Part shown: one piece after another, positions 42,829 to 52,555 of the stretch
How positions within the stretch are numbered: position 1 is the first letter of the stretch
Layout: each line of letters begins with the position of its first letter
Assembly (NCBI GenBank): GCA_035946735.1
Contig: DASYYZ010000035.1
Location: 31,442 to 95,441 of the forward strand
DNA: 64,000 nucleotides
DNA from: Gp13-AA77 sp035946735
Lineage (GTDB): Bacteria > Acidobacteriota > Terriglobia > UBA7540
Direction of reading: 5' to 3'
Translations under genes and position numbers: made by a program
The notes under the pieces: model-generated
What the model saw: only the letters and a program-made list of their open reading frames with translations
Databases searched by the model: none
What the model was told of the DNA's origin: nothing

Positions 42829-45246
42829 GTGAGCGAAGCAAGCGAGATCAGACCGAAAACTTCAGTTGCGCCCGAGGTCTACGACGCCCAGAGCATCAAG
42901 GTGCTTGGCGGAATCGAGGCCGTGCGGAAACGGCCCGCGATGTACATCGGCTCCACCGGAGCCCTGGGGTTGCATCACTTGGTGTGGGAGGTGGTTGACA
43001 ACTCGGTAGACGAAGCATTGGCCGGGCACTGTGACAAAATTCAAGTGATCGTCCACGCGGACAACTCCGTCACCGTGATCGACGACGGCCGCGGAATTCC
43101 GGTCGGCATGCACAAGGAAGAAGGCCGCTCGGCCGCTGAAGTCGTCATGACGGTCCTCCACGCGGGCGGCAAGTTCGATACCAAGAGCTACAAAGTGTCC
43201 GGCGGACTGCACGGCGTCGGCGTTTCGGTGGTGAACGCGCTTTCAGAGTCCCTCGACCTGGAGATCTGGCGCGAGGGTTACACGTGGGAGCAGGAATACG
43301 AGCGCGGCGAGCCCAAGGCGCCGCTCCGGAAGGCCGGCAAGACCGAAAAGCACGGCACAAAAATCACCTTCCTGCCGGACCGGCAAATCTTTGAATCCAT
43401 CGAGTTTCACTATGACACCCTGGCGCAGCGCTTGCGTGAAGTCGCCTTTCTCAATAAAGGTCTCACGATCACACTGAAAGATGAGCGCGGCGACAAGCAA
43501 GCCGAGTTTCACTACACGGGCGGCATCTCCGAGTTTGTCAAGCACCTCAACAAGAATAAGGAAGTGCTCCACCCTCAGCCCGTCTACGGCGAGGCCGAGC
43601 GCGACGAGACCCTGATGGAATTCGCGCTGCAATACAACGACGCCTACGCGGAGACCGTCTTCAGTTTCGCCAACAACATCAACACGGTGGATGGCGGTAC
43701 GCACCTCTCCGGATTCCGGTCGGCGCTCACGCGCGCCATCAACCAGTTCGGCCAGAATCAAAACCTGTTTAAGGATGTGAAGGAGAATCTGCAGGGCGAG
43801 GACGTGCGCGAGGGCCTGGTGGCTGTAATCAGCGTGAAGCTGCCGCAGCCCCAATTCGAGGGTCAGACCAAGGGCAAGCTGAATAGCGACATCCAGTCCA
43901 CTGTGGCGAGCTTCGTTTACGAGAAGCTCATGGAACACTTCGAGAAAAATCCCGCCGTGGGGCGCAAAATCTGCGCCAAGGCCATCGACGCGGCTCGGGC
44001 TCGCGAGGCGGCCCGCAAAGCGCGCGAACTCACCCGGCGCAAGGGCGCGCTCGATTCCGGCGGATTGCCCGGCAAACTGGCGGACTGCCAGGAGCGCGAC
44101 CCCGAGCGCTGCGAACTTTTCCTGGTGGAGGGCGATTCGGCCGGCGGCTCGGCCAAGCAGGGCCGGGACCGCCGCTACCAGGCGATTCTGCCGTTGCGAG
44201 GAAAGATCCTCAACGTCGAAAAGGCCCGGTTCGACAAGATGCTGGGCCACGAAGAAATTCGATCGCTCATCACGGCCCTCGGCACCGGCATTGGCAAGGA
44301 AGACTTCGACGTCGCCAAGTTACGCTACGGCAAGGTGATTATCATGACCGACGCTGACGTCGATGGCTCGCACATCCGAACCCTGCTGCTGACTTTCTTC
44401 TACCGTCAGATGCCGGAGTTGGTGGAGCGCGGGCACATCTTCATCGCGCAGCCGCCGCTCTACCTCATCAAGAAGGGCAAAAGCTCCCGCTACATCACCG
44501 ACGAGAAAGAGTTCCGGCGCGAGATCATGCGCCGCGCCACCGAGGACCATGCGGTGGAGGCCGGGAGCGATGGCAAGGCCGTACGGCTCGAAGGCGGCGA
44601 GCTCACCAATTTCCTGATGGCGCTCGGCGAGTACAACGATCTGTTTGACAAGCTCGAGAAACGGACGGGCGAGGCCCGCATCGTGGAAGCTCTGCTCCGG
44701 GCCGAGGTGGGCAAAAAGGCTGAACTGGAGAACGAGTCCAGGCTCGAGACTGTCGCGGGCGATCTCCGTGCGGCCGGCTTCAAAGCATTACTCAAGCTCG
44801 ACGAGGAGCATAGCCTCTACACCCTGACCGTTTCGAGCGCGACCATGCCGGAGCGCATCGTGGACTGGGAATTGATCTCGAGCGCCGACTACAGGCGATT
44901 GCTCGATCTGCACCGGCGCGTCCGCGAGTTCAACAAGCCTCCGTTTCTGCTGTCCACGAACGGCACTAAGCTCGACATCGCGGATCGCAAAGACCTGCTC
45001 GAGCACGTCATGAGCATGGGTAAAAAGCTCCTGACCGTACAGCGCTTCAAAGGCCTGGGCGAAATGAATCCTACCCAGCTCTGGCAGACCACCATGGACG
45101 CCGAGCAGCGCACGCTCCTGCAGGTGCGGGTTGAGGATCAGGTGGAAGCCGACTCCATCTTTACCGTGCTGATGGGCGACGTGGTGGAGCCTCGCCGGCA
45201 GTTCATCGAAGACAACGCCCTGGACGTGAAGAACCTGGACATCTGA
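42829..45246 (+). CDS. gyrB: DNA gyrase subunit B
   Basis: ATPase subunit of the type II topoisomerase that introduces negative supercoils. The 805-residue protein has the GHKL ATP-binding parts VDNSVDEALAG, VIDDGRGIPVGMH and SGGLHGVGVSVVNALS, and the QTKGKLN loop that contacts ATP. The TOPRIM domain has ELFLVEGDSAGGSAKQGRDRR and IIMTDADVDGSHIRTL, and it ends VEPRRQFIEDNALDVKNLDI. GyrB rather than ParE is supported by the C-terminal insert and ending. GTG start at 42829. The cytochrome gene follows 22 bp later. Confidence 0.97.
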   Translation: MSEASEIRPKTSVAPEVYDAQSIKVLGGIEAVRKRPAMYIGSTGALGLHHLVWEVVDNSVDEALAGHCDKIQVIVHADNSVTVIDDGRGIPVGMHKEEGRSAAEVVMTVLHAGGKFDTKSYKVSGGLHGVGVSVVNALSESLDLEIWREGYTWEQEYERGEPKAPLRKAGKTEKHGTKITFLPDRQIFESIEFHYDTLAQRLREVAFLNKGLTITLKDERGDKQAEFHYTGGISEFVKHLNKNKEVLHPQPVYGEAERDETLMEFALQYNDAYAETVFSFANNINTVDGGTHLSGFRSALTRAINQFGQNQNLFKDVKENLQGEDVREGLVAVISVKLPQPQFEGQTKGKLNSDIQSTVASFVYEKLMEHFEKNPAVGRKICAKAIDAARAREAARKARELTRRKGALDSGGLPGKLADCQERDPERCELFLVEGDSAGGSAKQGRDRRYQAILPLRGKILNVEKARFDKMLGHEEIRSLITALGTGIGKEDFDVAKLRYGKVIIMTDADVDGSHIRTLLLTFFYRQMPELVERGHIFIAQPPLYLIKKGKSSRYITDEKEFRREIMRRATEDHAVEAGSDGKAVRLEGGELTNFLMALGEYNDLFDKLEKRTGEARIVEALLRAEVGKKAELENESRLETVAGDLRAAGFKALLKLDEEHSLYTLTVSSATMPERIVDWELISSADYRRLLDLHRRVREFNKPPFLLSTNGTKLDIADRKDLLEHVMSMGKKLLTVQRFKGLGEMNPTQLWQTTMDAEQRTLLQVRVEDQVEADSIFTVLMGDVVEPRRQFIEDNALDVKNLDI

Positions 45247-45268
45247 CGGTTGCTGCCTCACCCGGAGC

Positions 45269-46498
45269 ATGGGCACTGTGATTCGCATTCGAATCGCCGG
45301 TCTCGCCGCTGTTGTGTTTCTCGCGGCCGTTTGGGCGCCAACCCAAAGTAGTTCAAATCCTCCTTCCGCGCCGAGGCATTACGTTGGATCAATCGCGTGC
45401 CGGCAGTGCCACGCGGCAATCTACGCGCGGTGGGACAAGACGCCGATGGCCCACGTGGTGCGCGACCCCAAACAGTATCCCGACGCGATTCTGGCCGACT
45501 TTTCTCGTCCCACTTCTGCGGTCACGTTTACTCGAAACGATATCAGCCTCGTCTATGGCAGCATTTGGAAGCAGCGCTACTTCAAGAAGGTAGGCGGCAG
45601 CTACTACGTGTTGCCCGCGCAGTGGGACATCGCTCATCATCAGTGGCTCCCCTATTTTGTGAAGGATGACTGGTGGGCGCCGTTCTACCCGCCCGACAAC
45701 ATGCGGCGGCCCACCGCTCCGCTCTGCGACGGCTGCCACTCCGTCCACTTTGACGTGCGCACCCAGACGCCGACCGAGTGGAACGTGGGCTGCGAACGTT
45801 GTCACGGACCAGGAAGCGTCCACGTGGAGCACCCGCTGCCGGGCACGATCGTCAATCCGGCGCGGCTCGATTCTGTCGCCGCCAACGACGTTTGTATCCA
45901 GTGCCACTCACAGGGGCGTCCGCTGCAAAACCCGATCGGCTCGCAGTACTACGATTGGCCGGCGGGCTTTGAAGTAGGCCTGCATCTCGCGGACTTCTGG
46001 AAACTGGAGGTCAGCAGAGCAGGCCAAGCCGATTTCTATTTCTACCCGGACGGGACGGCCCACAAGAATCGGATGCAGGGCAACGATTTCGTTCACAGCC
46101 TCATGTATAGGCGCGGCGTCACCTGCTTCAGTTGTCACGATGCGCACGGCACGGAAAATGAGGCTCAACTACTGAAACCGGCCGCCGTGCTTTGCCTCGA
46201 ATGTCACAAGCCCGGTTCGCCGCTTGGCCCCTTCACGCGGTCCATCGAGGAACACACACAACACGCAGCCGGGAGCCCCGGCAGCGAGTGCGTCGCCTGC
46301 CACATGCCGGAGATCGAAACTGAGGGCGTGCCGGGCGCATTCGTGCACGCCCACACATTCCGCTTCATTACACCGTCCCAGACGGAGCGCGAGAATATTC
46401 CAAACCCGTGTACTTTGTGCCACCAGGACAAGTCTCCGTCCTGGGCGACCGAGGCCTTGAAGCGTTGGCCGGGGAGGTCGCCGTGGCGCATGGAATGA
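45269..46498 (+). CDS. Octahaem c-type cytochrome
   Basis: A 409-residue exported protein with a signal sequence (RIRIAGLAAVVFLAAVWAPTQ). It has eight CxxCH haem-binding motifs: CRQCH, CDGCH, CERCH, CIQCH, CFSCH, CLECH, CVACH and CTLCH. The order and the WWAPFYPPDNMRRP-type segment between motifs 1 and 2 resemble acidobacterial multihaem cytochromes that often carry a further C-terminal TPR or HEAT domain. Here the protein ends soon after the eighth motif. It probably carries electrons in the periplasm; the partner is unknown. The position directly behind gyrB is unusual. Confidence 0.9.
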   Translation: MGTVIRIRIAGLAAVVFLAAVWAPTQSSSNPPSAPRHYVGSIACRQCHAAIYARWDKTPMAHVVRDPKQYPDAILADFSRPTSAVTFTRNDISLVYGSIWKQRYFKKVGGSYYVLPAQWDIAHHQWLPYFVKDDWWAPFYPPDNMRRPTAPLCDGCHSVHFDVRTQTPTEWNVGCERCHGPGSVHVEHPLPGTIVNPARLDSVAANDVCIQCHSQGRPLQNPIGSQYYDWPAGFEVGLHLADFWKLEVSRAGQADFYFYPDGTAHKNRMQGNDFVHSLMYRRGVTCFSCHDAHGTENEAQLLKPAAVLCLECHKPGSPLGPFTRSIEEHTQHAAGSPGSECVACHMPEIETEGVPGAFVHAHTFRFITPSQTERENIPNPCTLCHQDKSPSWATEALKRWPGRSPWRME

Positions 46499-46601
46499 CG
46501 GAGAGGACTCCTTTCAGCCGGCCGCGGCCCCAGGGACACGCTCTGCGGCGCCACGCGCTCTATCGGATTACAAAGGCGCAATGGGGTGGTGATTTCGTCC
46601 C

Positions 46602-47450
46602 ATGAGCCCTCTGATTCGAACGATGACGTTAACCGACATTCCGGCCGGGATGCGCTTGAAGGATCTCGCCGGCTGGAATCAAACGGAACAAGACTGGCAC
46701 CGCTTTCTTGAGGACAGCCCCAGCGGATGCTTCGTCGCAGCGCAGGATCAGCGCGTCGTGGGGACCGTCACAACAATCACCTATGAGAACCGCTTAGCCT
46801 GGATCGGCATGGTGCTTGTCGATCCCGAGTTTCGCGGGAGGGGTATCGGGACAACCTTGCTCCGGCAGGCCATCGATCATCTTGATGCCAGAGGAATCCC
46901 GTGCCTGAAACTCGATGCCACGCCGCAGGGCCGGCCGATCTATGAACGGCTCGGATTCCGACGGGAATACGAGATTGAACGCTGTTTTCTGGAAAAAGAG
47001 GCTGGTGCGCGCCCGAGCCCTATCGCATCGAGGGAGGCGCAGGAACTCAACAGCGTGTGGGAAATGGACCGGGAGGTTTTTGGCGCAGACCGCAGTACGC
47101 TGCTTCAGTCGATTGCAAAGGATGCCTCCGAATACGCAATCGTAGCGCGAGAGGCCGGCGCCTTGACGGGATACGCCTTCGGCCGCAAGGGCTCGCGGGC
47201 AGACCACTTGGGACCCTGGGTCGCTTCGAACGCTTCAGCAGCGCGGGAAATCCTGGATATTTTTCTGCGGACATCGCGGCGCGAGATTGTGTTCGTTGAC
47301 GTGGTGAAAGACAACGCCTGGGGACCGGAGCTTGCATGTCAAGCGGGCTTCCGGTTTTCGAGGACGCTCACCCGGATGCATCGGGGCGAGAACCCGAAGC
47401 CGGGCCGCGTCGATCTTCTGGGCGCGATACTCGGGCCCGAGTTTGGCTAG
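46602..47450 (+). CDS. Double-domain GNAT acetyltransferase
   Basis: A 282-residue protein. The N-terminal GNAT domain (~1-140) carries the acetyl-CoA loop VDPEFRGRGIGTTLLRQAI and LDATPQGRPIYERLGFRREYEIERC. A second, less conserved acetyltransferase-like half (~145-280) contains ALTGYAFGRKGSRADHLGPWVA and WGPELACQAGFRFSRTLTRMHRG, the arrangement seen in proteins with an Acetyltransf_18 C-terminus. No export signal. Substrate unknown. It is separated from the cytochrome by 103 bp and precedes the MFS transporter by 46 bp. Confidence 0.85.
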   Translation: MSPLIRTMTLTDIPAGMRLKDLAGWNQTEQDWHRFLEDSPSGCFVAAQDQRVVGTVTTITYENRLAWIGMVLVDPEFRGRGIGTTLLRQAIDHLDARGIPCLKLDATPQGRPIYERLGFRREYEIERCFLEKEAGARPSPIASREAQELNSVWEMDREVFGADRSTLLQSIAKDASEYAIVAREAGALTGYAFGRKGSRADHLGPWVASNASAAREILDIFLRTSRREIVFVDVVKDNAWGPELACQAGFRFSRTLTRMHRGENPKPGRVDLLGAILGPEFG

Positions 47451-47496
47451 CTGACAAGTTTGCCCTCGGGACCCGATCGTCTGTTATCGTCGCTCC

Positions 47497-48738
47497 ATGG
47501 CCGACCTTAAGCCTGCGCGAGTTTTCTACGGCTGGTGGATCGTCGCTGCCGCTTTTCTGAATCTCTTCTTTGCCGTCGGAATTGTGTTCTATGGGTTCCC
47601 CGTCTTTTACGTGTCGCTTGTTGACTCGCTCCACTTCTCGCGCCAGCAGGTGACGTCGGGAATCTTTTACGGGTTCGTGGTCGTCGCTCCGGTTTTTGGG
47701 CTGCTCGTGGGCGCCTTGATTGATCGCTTGGGAGCGAGGCTCTCCATCCTTCTCGGCATCGCCTTAGTGGGACCCTCGCTCTTCCTGATGGGCAGCATTA
47801 CGAGCCTGCGGCAATACTACCTGCTCTGCTTTGCGGAGGTCACCGGATACGTGCTGGCGGGTCCGATCCCCAATCAAGTCCTGGTCGCGAACTGGTTTCG
47901 AGCCCTGCGCGGCAGGAGCATGGGCTGCGCTTACCTGGGCCTGGGTCTGGGCGGAGCGGTCTCGCCCCTTCTCATCCACCGGCTGATCGCGAGCTTTGGC
48001 TGGCGCCGGACTTTCGAGTTGATCGGTGCGGTCATCATCATTGTCCTGTTTCCTATTGGGATCTGGGTGACGCGCTCGACGCCCGGCGACATGGGATTAC
48101 GGCCGGACGGCGATGGGCCAAAGTCTGCCTTGCCGCCGAGCTCAAGCACGAAGTCCATGCCCGTCGGTCAGGCATTCAGAACCGCTAATTTCTGGCTGCT
48201 GCTTACGGGCAGCACGTTCGTGATCGGTGCTATCGGAACCGTGATCTTTCATTTCATGCTCTTTTTGAGGGACGAGGGCTATTCTTCCAGCTCGGCCTCA
48301 CGGGCTCTCAGCGTTCTCCTGTTCTCGAGCCTGGCTGGCCGCGTTGTGGTGGGCTACTTCGCGGATCGTTTCAGACGCAAGAACGTCATGGCGTTGTTTT
48401 ACCTGGCGCTCGCGTTGGCGATCCCTTTGTTGTTTCTGCACCATCACACCCGAGCGATGCTGGGGTTTGCGGTCGTCTTCGGATTTGCCATGGGCGCGGA
48501 TTATATGCTGATACCGCTCGTGGCCGCCGATTGCTTTGGACTCTCCGCGCTCGGCAAGATCCTGGCCCTCGTGATCATGGCCGACTCGCTGGGACAGACC
48601 TTCGGACCCGTGATGGCGGGCCGAATTTTTGATTTACAGCACAGCTACGATCTCGCCTGGATCATCATAACGGTCGCGGGCGTGCTGGGAGCAGCTGCTA
48701 TCTCCCTGATATCAACAAATAATGAGAGACTGGTGTAA
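47497..48738 (+). CDS. MFS transporter
   Basis: A 413-residue twelve-helix major facilitator protein. The loop 2-3 motif reads GALIDRLGARLSILLG, and the second half has VVVGYFADRFRRKNVMAL. Overall resemblance is to the oxalate/formate antiporter and monocarboxylate transporter group, which move organic or sugar acids. It leads a likely operon: the epimerase-type gene starts 38 bp later and the DapA-like gene follows. This suggests uptake of a carboxylic or sugar acid that the next two enzymes process. Confidence 0.88.
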   Translation: MADLKPARVFYGWWIVAAAFLNLFFAVGIVFYGFPVFYVSLVDSLHFSRQQVTSGIFYGFVVVAPVFGLLVGALIDRLGARLSILLGIALVGPSLFLMGSITSLRQYYLLCFAEVTGYVLAGPIPNQVLVANWFRALRGRSMGCAYLGLGLGGAVSPLLIHRLIASFGWRRTFELIGAVIIIVLFPIGIWVTRSTPGDMGLRPDGDGPKSALPPSSSTKSMPVGQAFRTANFWLLLTGSTFVIGAIGTVIFHFMLFLRDEGYSSSSASRALSVLLFSSLAGRVVVGYFADRFRRKNVMALFYLALALAIPLLFLHHHTRAMLGFAVVFGFAMGADYMLIPLVAADCFGLSALGKILALVIMADSLGQTFGPVMAGRIFDLQHSYDLAWIIITVAGVLGAAAISLISTNNERLV

Positions 48739-48776
48739 TCTGCGCAAGGCCGGGATTACAATCGTGTCGTGAATCA

Positions 48777-49802
48777 ATGATATCGATTGACTCTATCGAA
48801 CAACTGGAAGATCGGCTGGCGGCGCCCAGCCTGCAGGATCAGGAAGCAATGCGCCGTTTGCAGGGCGATATCTTGATTCTGGGCGCTGCGGGCAAGATGG
48901 GTCCGTCGCTCGCCAGGCGGGTGAAACGTGCTTGCGAAGTCGCTGGACTAGACCGGCGGGTGGTCGCGGTGTCCCGTTTTTCCAGTCCTGAGATTTTGGA
49001 TGACCTCGAGCGCTCGGGCATCGAGACCCTGCGCTGCAATCTGCTCGATCGTGAAGAAGTCTCGCGCCTGCCGCTCTCGGAGAATGTCCTCTTCCTCTCG
49101 GGCCGCAAGTTTGGGTCGAGCGACCGGCCGGACCTCACCTGGGCCACAAATACGGTTCTTCCTGCCGAGGCAGCGCTTCGTTTCCGGGACTCCCGCATTG
49201 TGGTCTTCTCCACCGGAAACGTTTATCCCCTGGTGGATACTCATGGGAGCGGTTCAGTCGAAACCGACCAGCCCGGACCCGTCGGCGAGTACGCGCAATC
49301 CTGTCTCGGCCGGGAGCGCGTGTTCGAATACTATTCGCGCGAGTGCGGTACCAGGTGCCTCCTGTTTCGTCTCAACTACGCCGTGGACCTGCGCTATGGA
49401 GTCCTCGTCGACATCGCCCGCAAGGTCTACCATGGGGAGCCGATCGATCTCACCGTCGCTTGGTTCAATGCCATCTGGCAGGGCGACGCCAATTCGTACG
49501 CGCTGCGCAGCCTGGAGCTCTGCACCAGCCCGCCACAGGCCTTGAATGTTACCGGCCCCGAAAAGATCTCGGTGCGCGATGTTGCGGGAATCTATGGGCG
49601 GGTTTTCAAGCGGGAGCCGGTTTTCGCGGGTCAGGAGTCTGGCCGGGCCCTATTGAGCGATGCCGCGCTATGCCACCGTTTGCTGGGCCGGCCCGAGGTC
49701 GATCTCGAAACGCTGATGCATTGGGTGGCGCAGTGGGTTGGGCACGGTGGTCCGACTCTCGACAAACCTACCAGGTTCGAGGTTGCAAACGGAAGGTTCT
49801 GA
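48777..49802 (+). CDS. NAD-dependent epimerase/dehydratase family protein
   Basis: A 341-residue extended SDR. The cofactor loop is ILILGAAGKMGPSLARRV. VFLSGRKFG, VVFSTGNVYPL and QSCLGRERVFEYYSRECG follow. The usual catalytic Tyr-x-x-x-Lys reads YAQSCLGRER: a tyrosine is present (GEYAQ) but the +4 residue is leucine, so the catalytic lysine is not in its standard place. It may act as a reductase with altered chemistry or as a binding protein. The next gene starts 3 bp after its stop, so the two are almost certainly co-translated. Confidence 0.78.
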   Translation: MISIDSIEQLEDRLAAPSLQDQEAMRRLQGDILILGAAGKMGPSLARRVKRACEVAGLDRRVVAVSRFSSPEILDDLERSGIETLRCNLLDREEVSRLPLSENVLFLSGRKFGSSDRPDLTWATNTVLPAEAALRFRDSRIVVFSTGNVYPLVDTHGSGSVETDQPGPVGEYAQSCLGRERVFEYYSRECGTRCLLFRLNYAVDLRYGVLVDIARKVYHGEPIDLTVAWFNAIWQGDANSYALRSLELCTSPPQALNVTGPEKISVRDVAGIYGRVFKREPVFAGQESGRALLSDAALCHRLLGRPEVDLETLMHWVAQWVGHGGPTLDKPTRFEVANGRF

Positions 49803-49805
49803 TCT

Positions 49806-50882
49806 ATGTCAACCGCTCCCCCGATCGAGCCCGAAGTCCGATCCATCTTGCAGCGCGGTGCAGTGATTCCCGCTCACCCACTGGCGCTGAACTCGCGTCG
49901 CAAGCTCGATGAGCGCCGCCAGCGAGCACTAACACGCTACTACTGCGAAGCCGGGGCCGGCGGGGTGGGCGTGGGAGTCCACACGACGCAGTTCAGCATT
50001 CGCGATCCGAAGATTGGGTTACTGGAGCCGGTGCTGAGCCTCGCCGTCGACACAGTTCGCGAATGCGAGAATCGCCTGGGCAAACGCCTGGCGAAGATTG
50101 CGGGCGTCTGCGGCCCCACCCTGCAGGCGGTGAACGAAGCCCAGCTCGCGCGTGATTTGGGATACGATGCCGGCCTCTTGAGTCTCGGAGCGCTGCGCGA
50201 CGCGTCTGAATCTGCGCTGATCGATCACTGCCGCGCGGTTGCCGAGATAATCCCGCTCTTCGGTTTCTACCTTCAACCCGCCGCTGGAGGGCGACCGCTC
50301 GACTATCGGTTCTGGTGCCGTTTTCTGGAGATTGGCAACGTGGTGGCGATCAAGGTAGCGCCTTTTAACCGCTATCAGACTCTGGACGTGGTACGGGCGC
50401 TGGAGACGAGCGGACGGCGAGCAGACGTTTCGCTCTACACCGGCAACGACGACAATATTGTCGGCGACCTGATGTCAGAGTTTCGCTTTCGAGCGCCCGG
50501 CGGAACGACTGTGATTCGCTTCGCGGGCGGCCTTCTGGGCCATTGGGCGGTGTGGACCCGGCGCGCTGTCGATTTGCTCGAGGCTGTTCAGCGCTGTCGC
50601 GAGAATGGCGGTGAAGGCGCTCTCGAGCTGCTTGCGCAGGCGGCCGAGATCACCGATGCCAACGCAGCGCTGTTTGACCCCGCCAACAACTTCGCCGGCT
50701 GCATTCCGGGACTGCACGAGATCCTGCGCCGGCAGGGATTCCTCGAGGGCCGATGGTGCCTGGACCCGAGCGAGGATCTGTCACCCGGACAGCTTGAAGA
50801 AATCGACCGCGTCTGCCGGTTGTATCCGCACCTCACCGACGATAGCTTTGTGGCCGGACATCTGAGCCGGTGGCTGGCCTGA
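49806..50882 (+). CDS. DapA-family (DHDPS/NAL) aldolase or dehydratase
   Basis: A 358-residue class I aldolase-fold protein, longer than DapA (~290). The Schiff-base lysine is Lys183 in NVVAIKVAPFNRYQT and the tyrosine is probably Tyr155 in FGFYLQPAAGG. GAGGVGVGVHTTQF replaces the usual G-T-T-G-E loop, so it is not a true dihydrodipicolinate synthase. Members with this layout act on 2-keto-3-deoxy sugar acids. With the MFS and SDR genes in front it probably completes catabolism of an imported sugar acid; the substrate is unknown. Confidence 0.85.
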   Translation: MSTAPPIEPEVRSILQRGAVIPAHPLALNSRRKLDERRQRALTRYYCEAGAGGVGVGVHTTQFSIRDPKIGLLEPVLSLAVDTVRECENRLGKRLAKIAGVCGPTLQAVNEAQLARDLGYDAGLLSLGALRDASESALIDHCRAVAEIIPLFGFYLQPAAGGRPLDYRFWCRFLEIGNVVAIKVAPFNRYQTLDVVRALETSGRRADVSLYTGNDDNIVGDLMSEFRFRAPGGTTVIRFAGGLLGHWAVWTRRAVDLLEAVQRCRENGGEGALELLAQAAEITDANAALFDPANNFAGCIPGLHEILRRQGFLEGRWCLDPSEDLSPGQLEEIDRVCRLYPHLTDDSFVAGHLSRWLA

Positions 50883-51108
50883 GGGAAGTCGCGCTGGAGC
50901 CTCCCAGTCAGCCAATCCCCCAATCCCTCAATCACTCTACGTTTCAGCCCCGTTGCGTAAAGACGTCGCCTTAGTACCTTAGGAGTTGAATTCTGACATT
51001 TTCTGGCAGAATATTTTCGAGCACGTCAGTTTGGCCCTGTGTTTATGCGGCTTCGAGGGCAGTTTAGAATGCGCCCAACTTCCCTGTTTTGGTTCCGGCT
51101 ACGCCGGG

Positions 51109-51513
51109 TTAGGTGAAGGGCGAGAAGGCCAATCCCTTGGTCCTCTTGTCGACCAGTAATTTCAAGGCAGGCGACTCGTGATTGACGATCACCGTCACGG
51201 TCACGGTTCCCGCTGAAGACGACTTCGCGCGTAGAATATCGAACTCTCGAATCTTGCCATAGTCGCCGTTGGGTCCCCAGTCCTTCACGAAATCGTTATA
51301 AGTGTAGGAGGGGCTTGCCTGCCAGAGCCGGTAGGCTGTCTGGTAGTCCCCGCGCTGGACCGTCTGAAGAAACCGCGAGACAGCGTGCTCCTCAGGATAG
51401 TCCCAGAAGTAATACGCGGCGCCCGCGAAGATGATCGCCGCGAGCGGGACGAGCAGAACATAGCGCCCGATGTGGCGGGGGGGCTTCGGAGGCGTGGTGT
51501 CGAGTAGCGACAT
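51109..51513 (-). CDS. Small membrane-anchored hypothetical protein
   Basis: A 134-residue protein. A Pro-rich start (MSLLDTTPPKPPRHIG) is followed by one membrane helix (RYVLLVPLAAIIFAGAAYYFW, about 17-37) and a soluble domain of ~95 residues containing AVSRFLQTVQRGDYQTAYRLWQ, YTYNDFVKDWGPNGDYGKI and TVTVTVIVNHESPALKLLVDK. The soluble part resembles the NTF2-like or DUF4864-type small lumenal domains, a tentative comparison. It stands alone. Function unknown. Confidence 0.7.
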   Translation of the reverse strand: MSLLDTTPPKPPRHIGRYVLLVPLAAIIFAGAAYYFWDYPEEHAVSRFLQTVQRGDYQTAYRLWQASPSYTYNDFVKDWGPNGDYGKIREFDILRAKSSSAGTVTVTVIVNHESPALKLLVDKRTKGLAFSPFT

Positions 51514-52133
51514 TGGTGTGTTGAACTGGATTGCGCGAACTAAACCGCTACGTGCTCTCTGACTTCTCGATCCAGTACGGGACTTGCGAGTCGTTTCAGT
51601 TTACCTGGACTCTCGTGCTGCGGGCCGCACTGTACAAGCCCCAAGATGCCCGCAGGGCACCGCCATTGTCAATTCGATTCTTCTGTAGCGGCGGTGTCGA
51701 CGTTCATAGAGCGCCGCCACAACGAAGTGGATCCCTGAGTGGCGAAAAGACGGTCCATCGCAACCGTGACGATTGCAACCCGCGGCCTCAGCAGTTTGTT
51801 GAGAATGTTCCAAGACGTCGTTCTGAAACTGCAGGATACAGAGAATTTCAGTAATTCGTCTTTTGACCGGTAAGATCTACCTGTGCTTGCAATGGCAAGA
51901 TAACACAAGACTTCGATCGGCTCGCCGGGGATGCCGACGGGTGTACGACTACGTCATTTACCCTAAGGTAGCCACCAGTCCACGCTCAGGGCTCTACTGG
52001 ATTCACAATCACGCTGGCTCTCCATAAACTAGTTTTATGAACCGGCGTCCGCGGGTAGGCGGCGTAGGTCAGAGCGCCGGGCCCGGAGCAGTCCGCCAAC
52101 CCACGCTTAATCCACTTAAGGAGAAGTCAATTT
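51514..52133. other. 620-bp intergenic region, no gene seen
   Basis: Open frames here are short and have no recognisable domains. It should contain the promoter of the PRC-barrel gene on its right side. A GAAGGAG-like ribosome site, AAGGAGAAG, lies at about 52119-52127 just before the ATG at 52134. Confidence 0.4.
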
Positions 52134-52508
52134 ATGGCGCAAGTTCAACCTGCAAGAACCTCGCGGCCCGTTTTGTCGGCCAGCAGCTTGAAGGGCGACA
52201 AAGTCGTGAATCTGCAAGGCGAAGATCTGGGAAGCATTGAAGAAATCATGATTGACCTGGAGCGGGGACGCGTTGCTTACGCGGTCCTTTCGTTCGGGGG
52301 CTTCCTCGGCATGGGAGACAAGCTGTTTGCCATTCCGTGGGAGGCGCTGACGGTCGATACCTCGGAGAAGCGCTTGGTTCTCAATGTCGACAAGGAACTT
52401 CTAAAACGCGCTCCGGGATTCGACAAGAGCAATTGGCCCGACATGACGAACCGGGCTTGGGGTACGGAACTGTACGGCTACTACGGATATAAGCCGTATT
52501 GGGACTAG
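52134..52508 (+). CDS. PRC-barrel domain protein
   Basis: A 124-residue protein. A PRC-barrel covers about residues 15-95: LSASSLKGDKVVNLQGEDLGSIEEIMIDLERGRVAYAVLSF and KLFAIPWEALTVD. A short tail follows (FDKSNWPDM...YYGYKPYWD) that is common in stress-induced, photosystem-H-like PRC proteins of soil bacteria. No signal peptide. A strong AAGGAG precedes the ATG. The zinc-finger gene starts 47 bp downstream on the same strand, suggesting joint expression, perhaps under stress. Function unknown. Confidence 0.88.
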   Translation: MAQVQPARTSRPVLSASSLKGDKVVNLQGEDLGSIEEIMIDLERGRVAYAVLSFGGFLGMGDKLFAIPWEALTVDTSEKRLVLNVDKELLKRAPGFDKSNWPDMTNRAWGTELYGYYGYKPYWD

Positions 52509-52555
52509 AAGCGCGAGTGAAAAACAAAATCTTCACCAAAAAAGGAAGGTAAATT

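Noticed and set aside
43243..44250. 335-codon minus-strand frame inside gyrB
   Set aside because: Complementary shadow; gyrB is unambiguous on the other strand.
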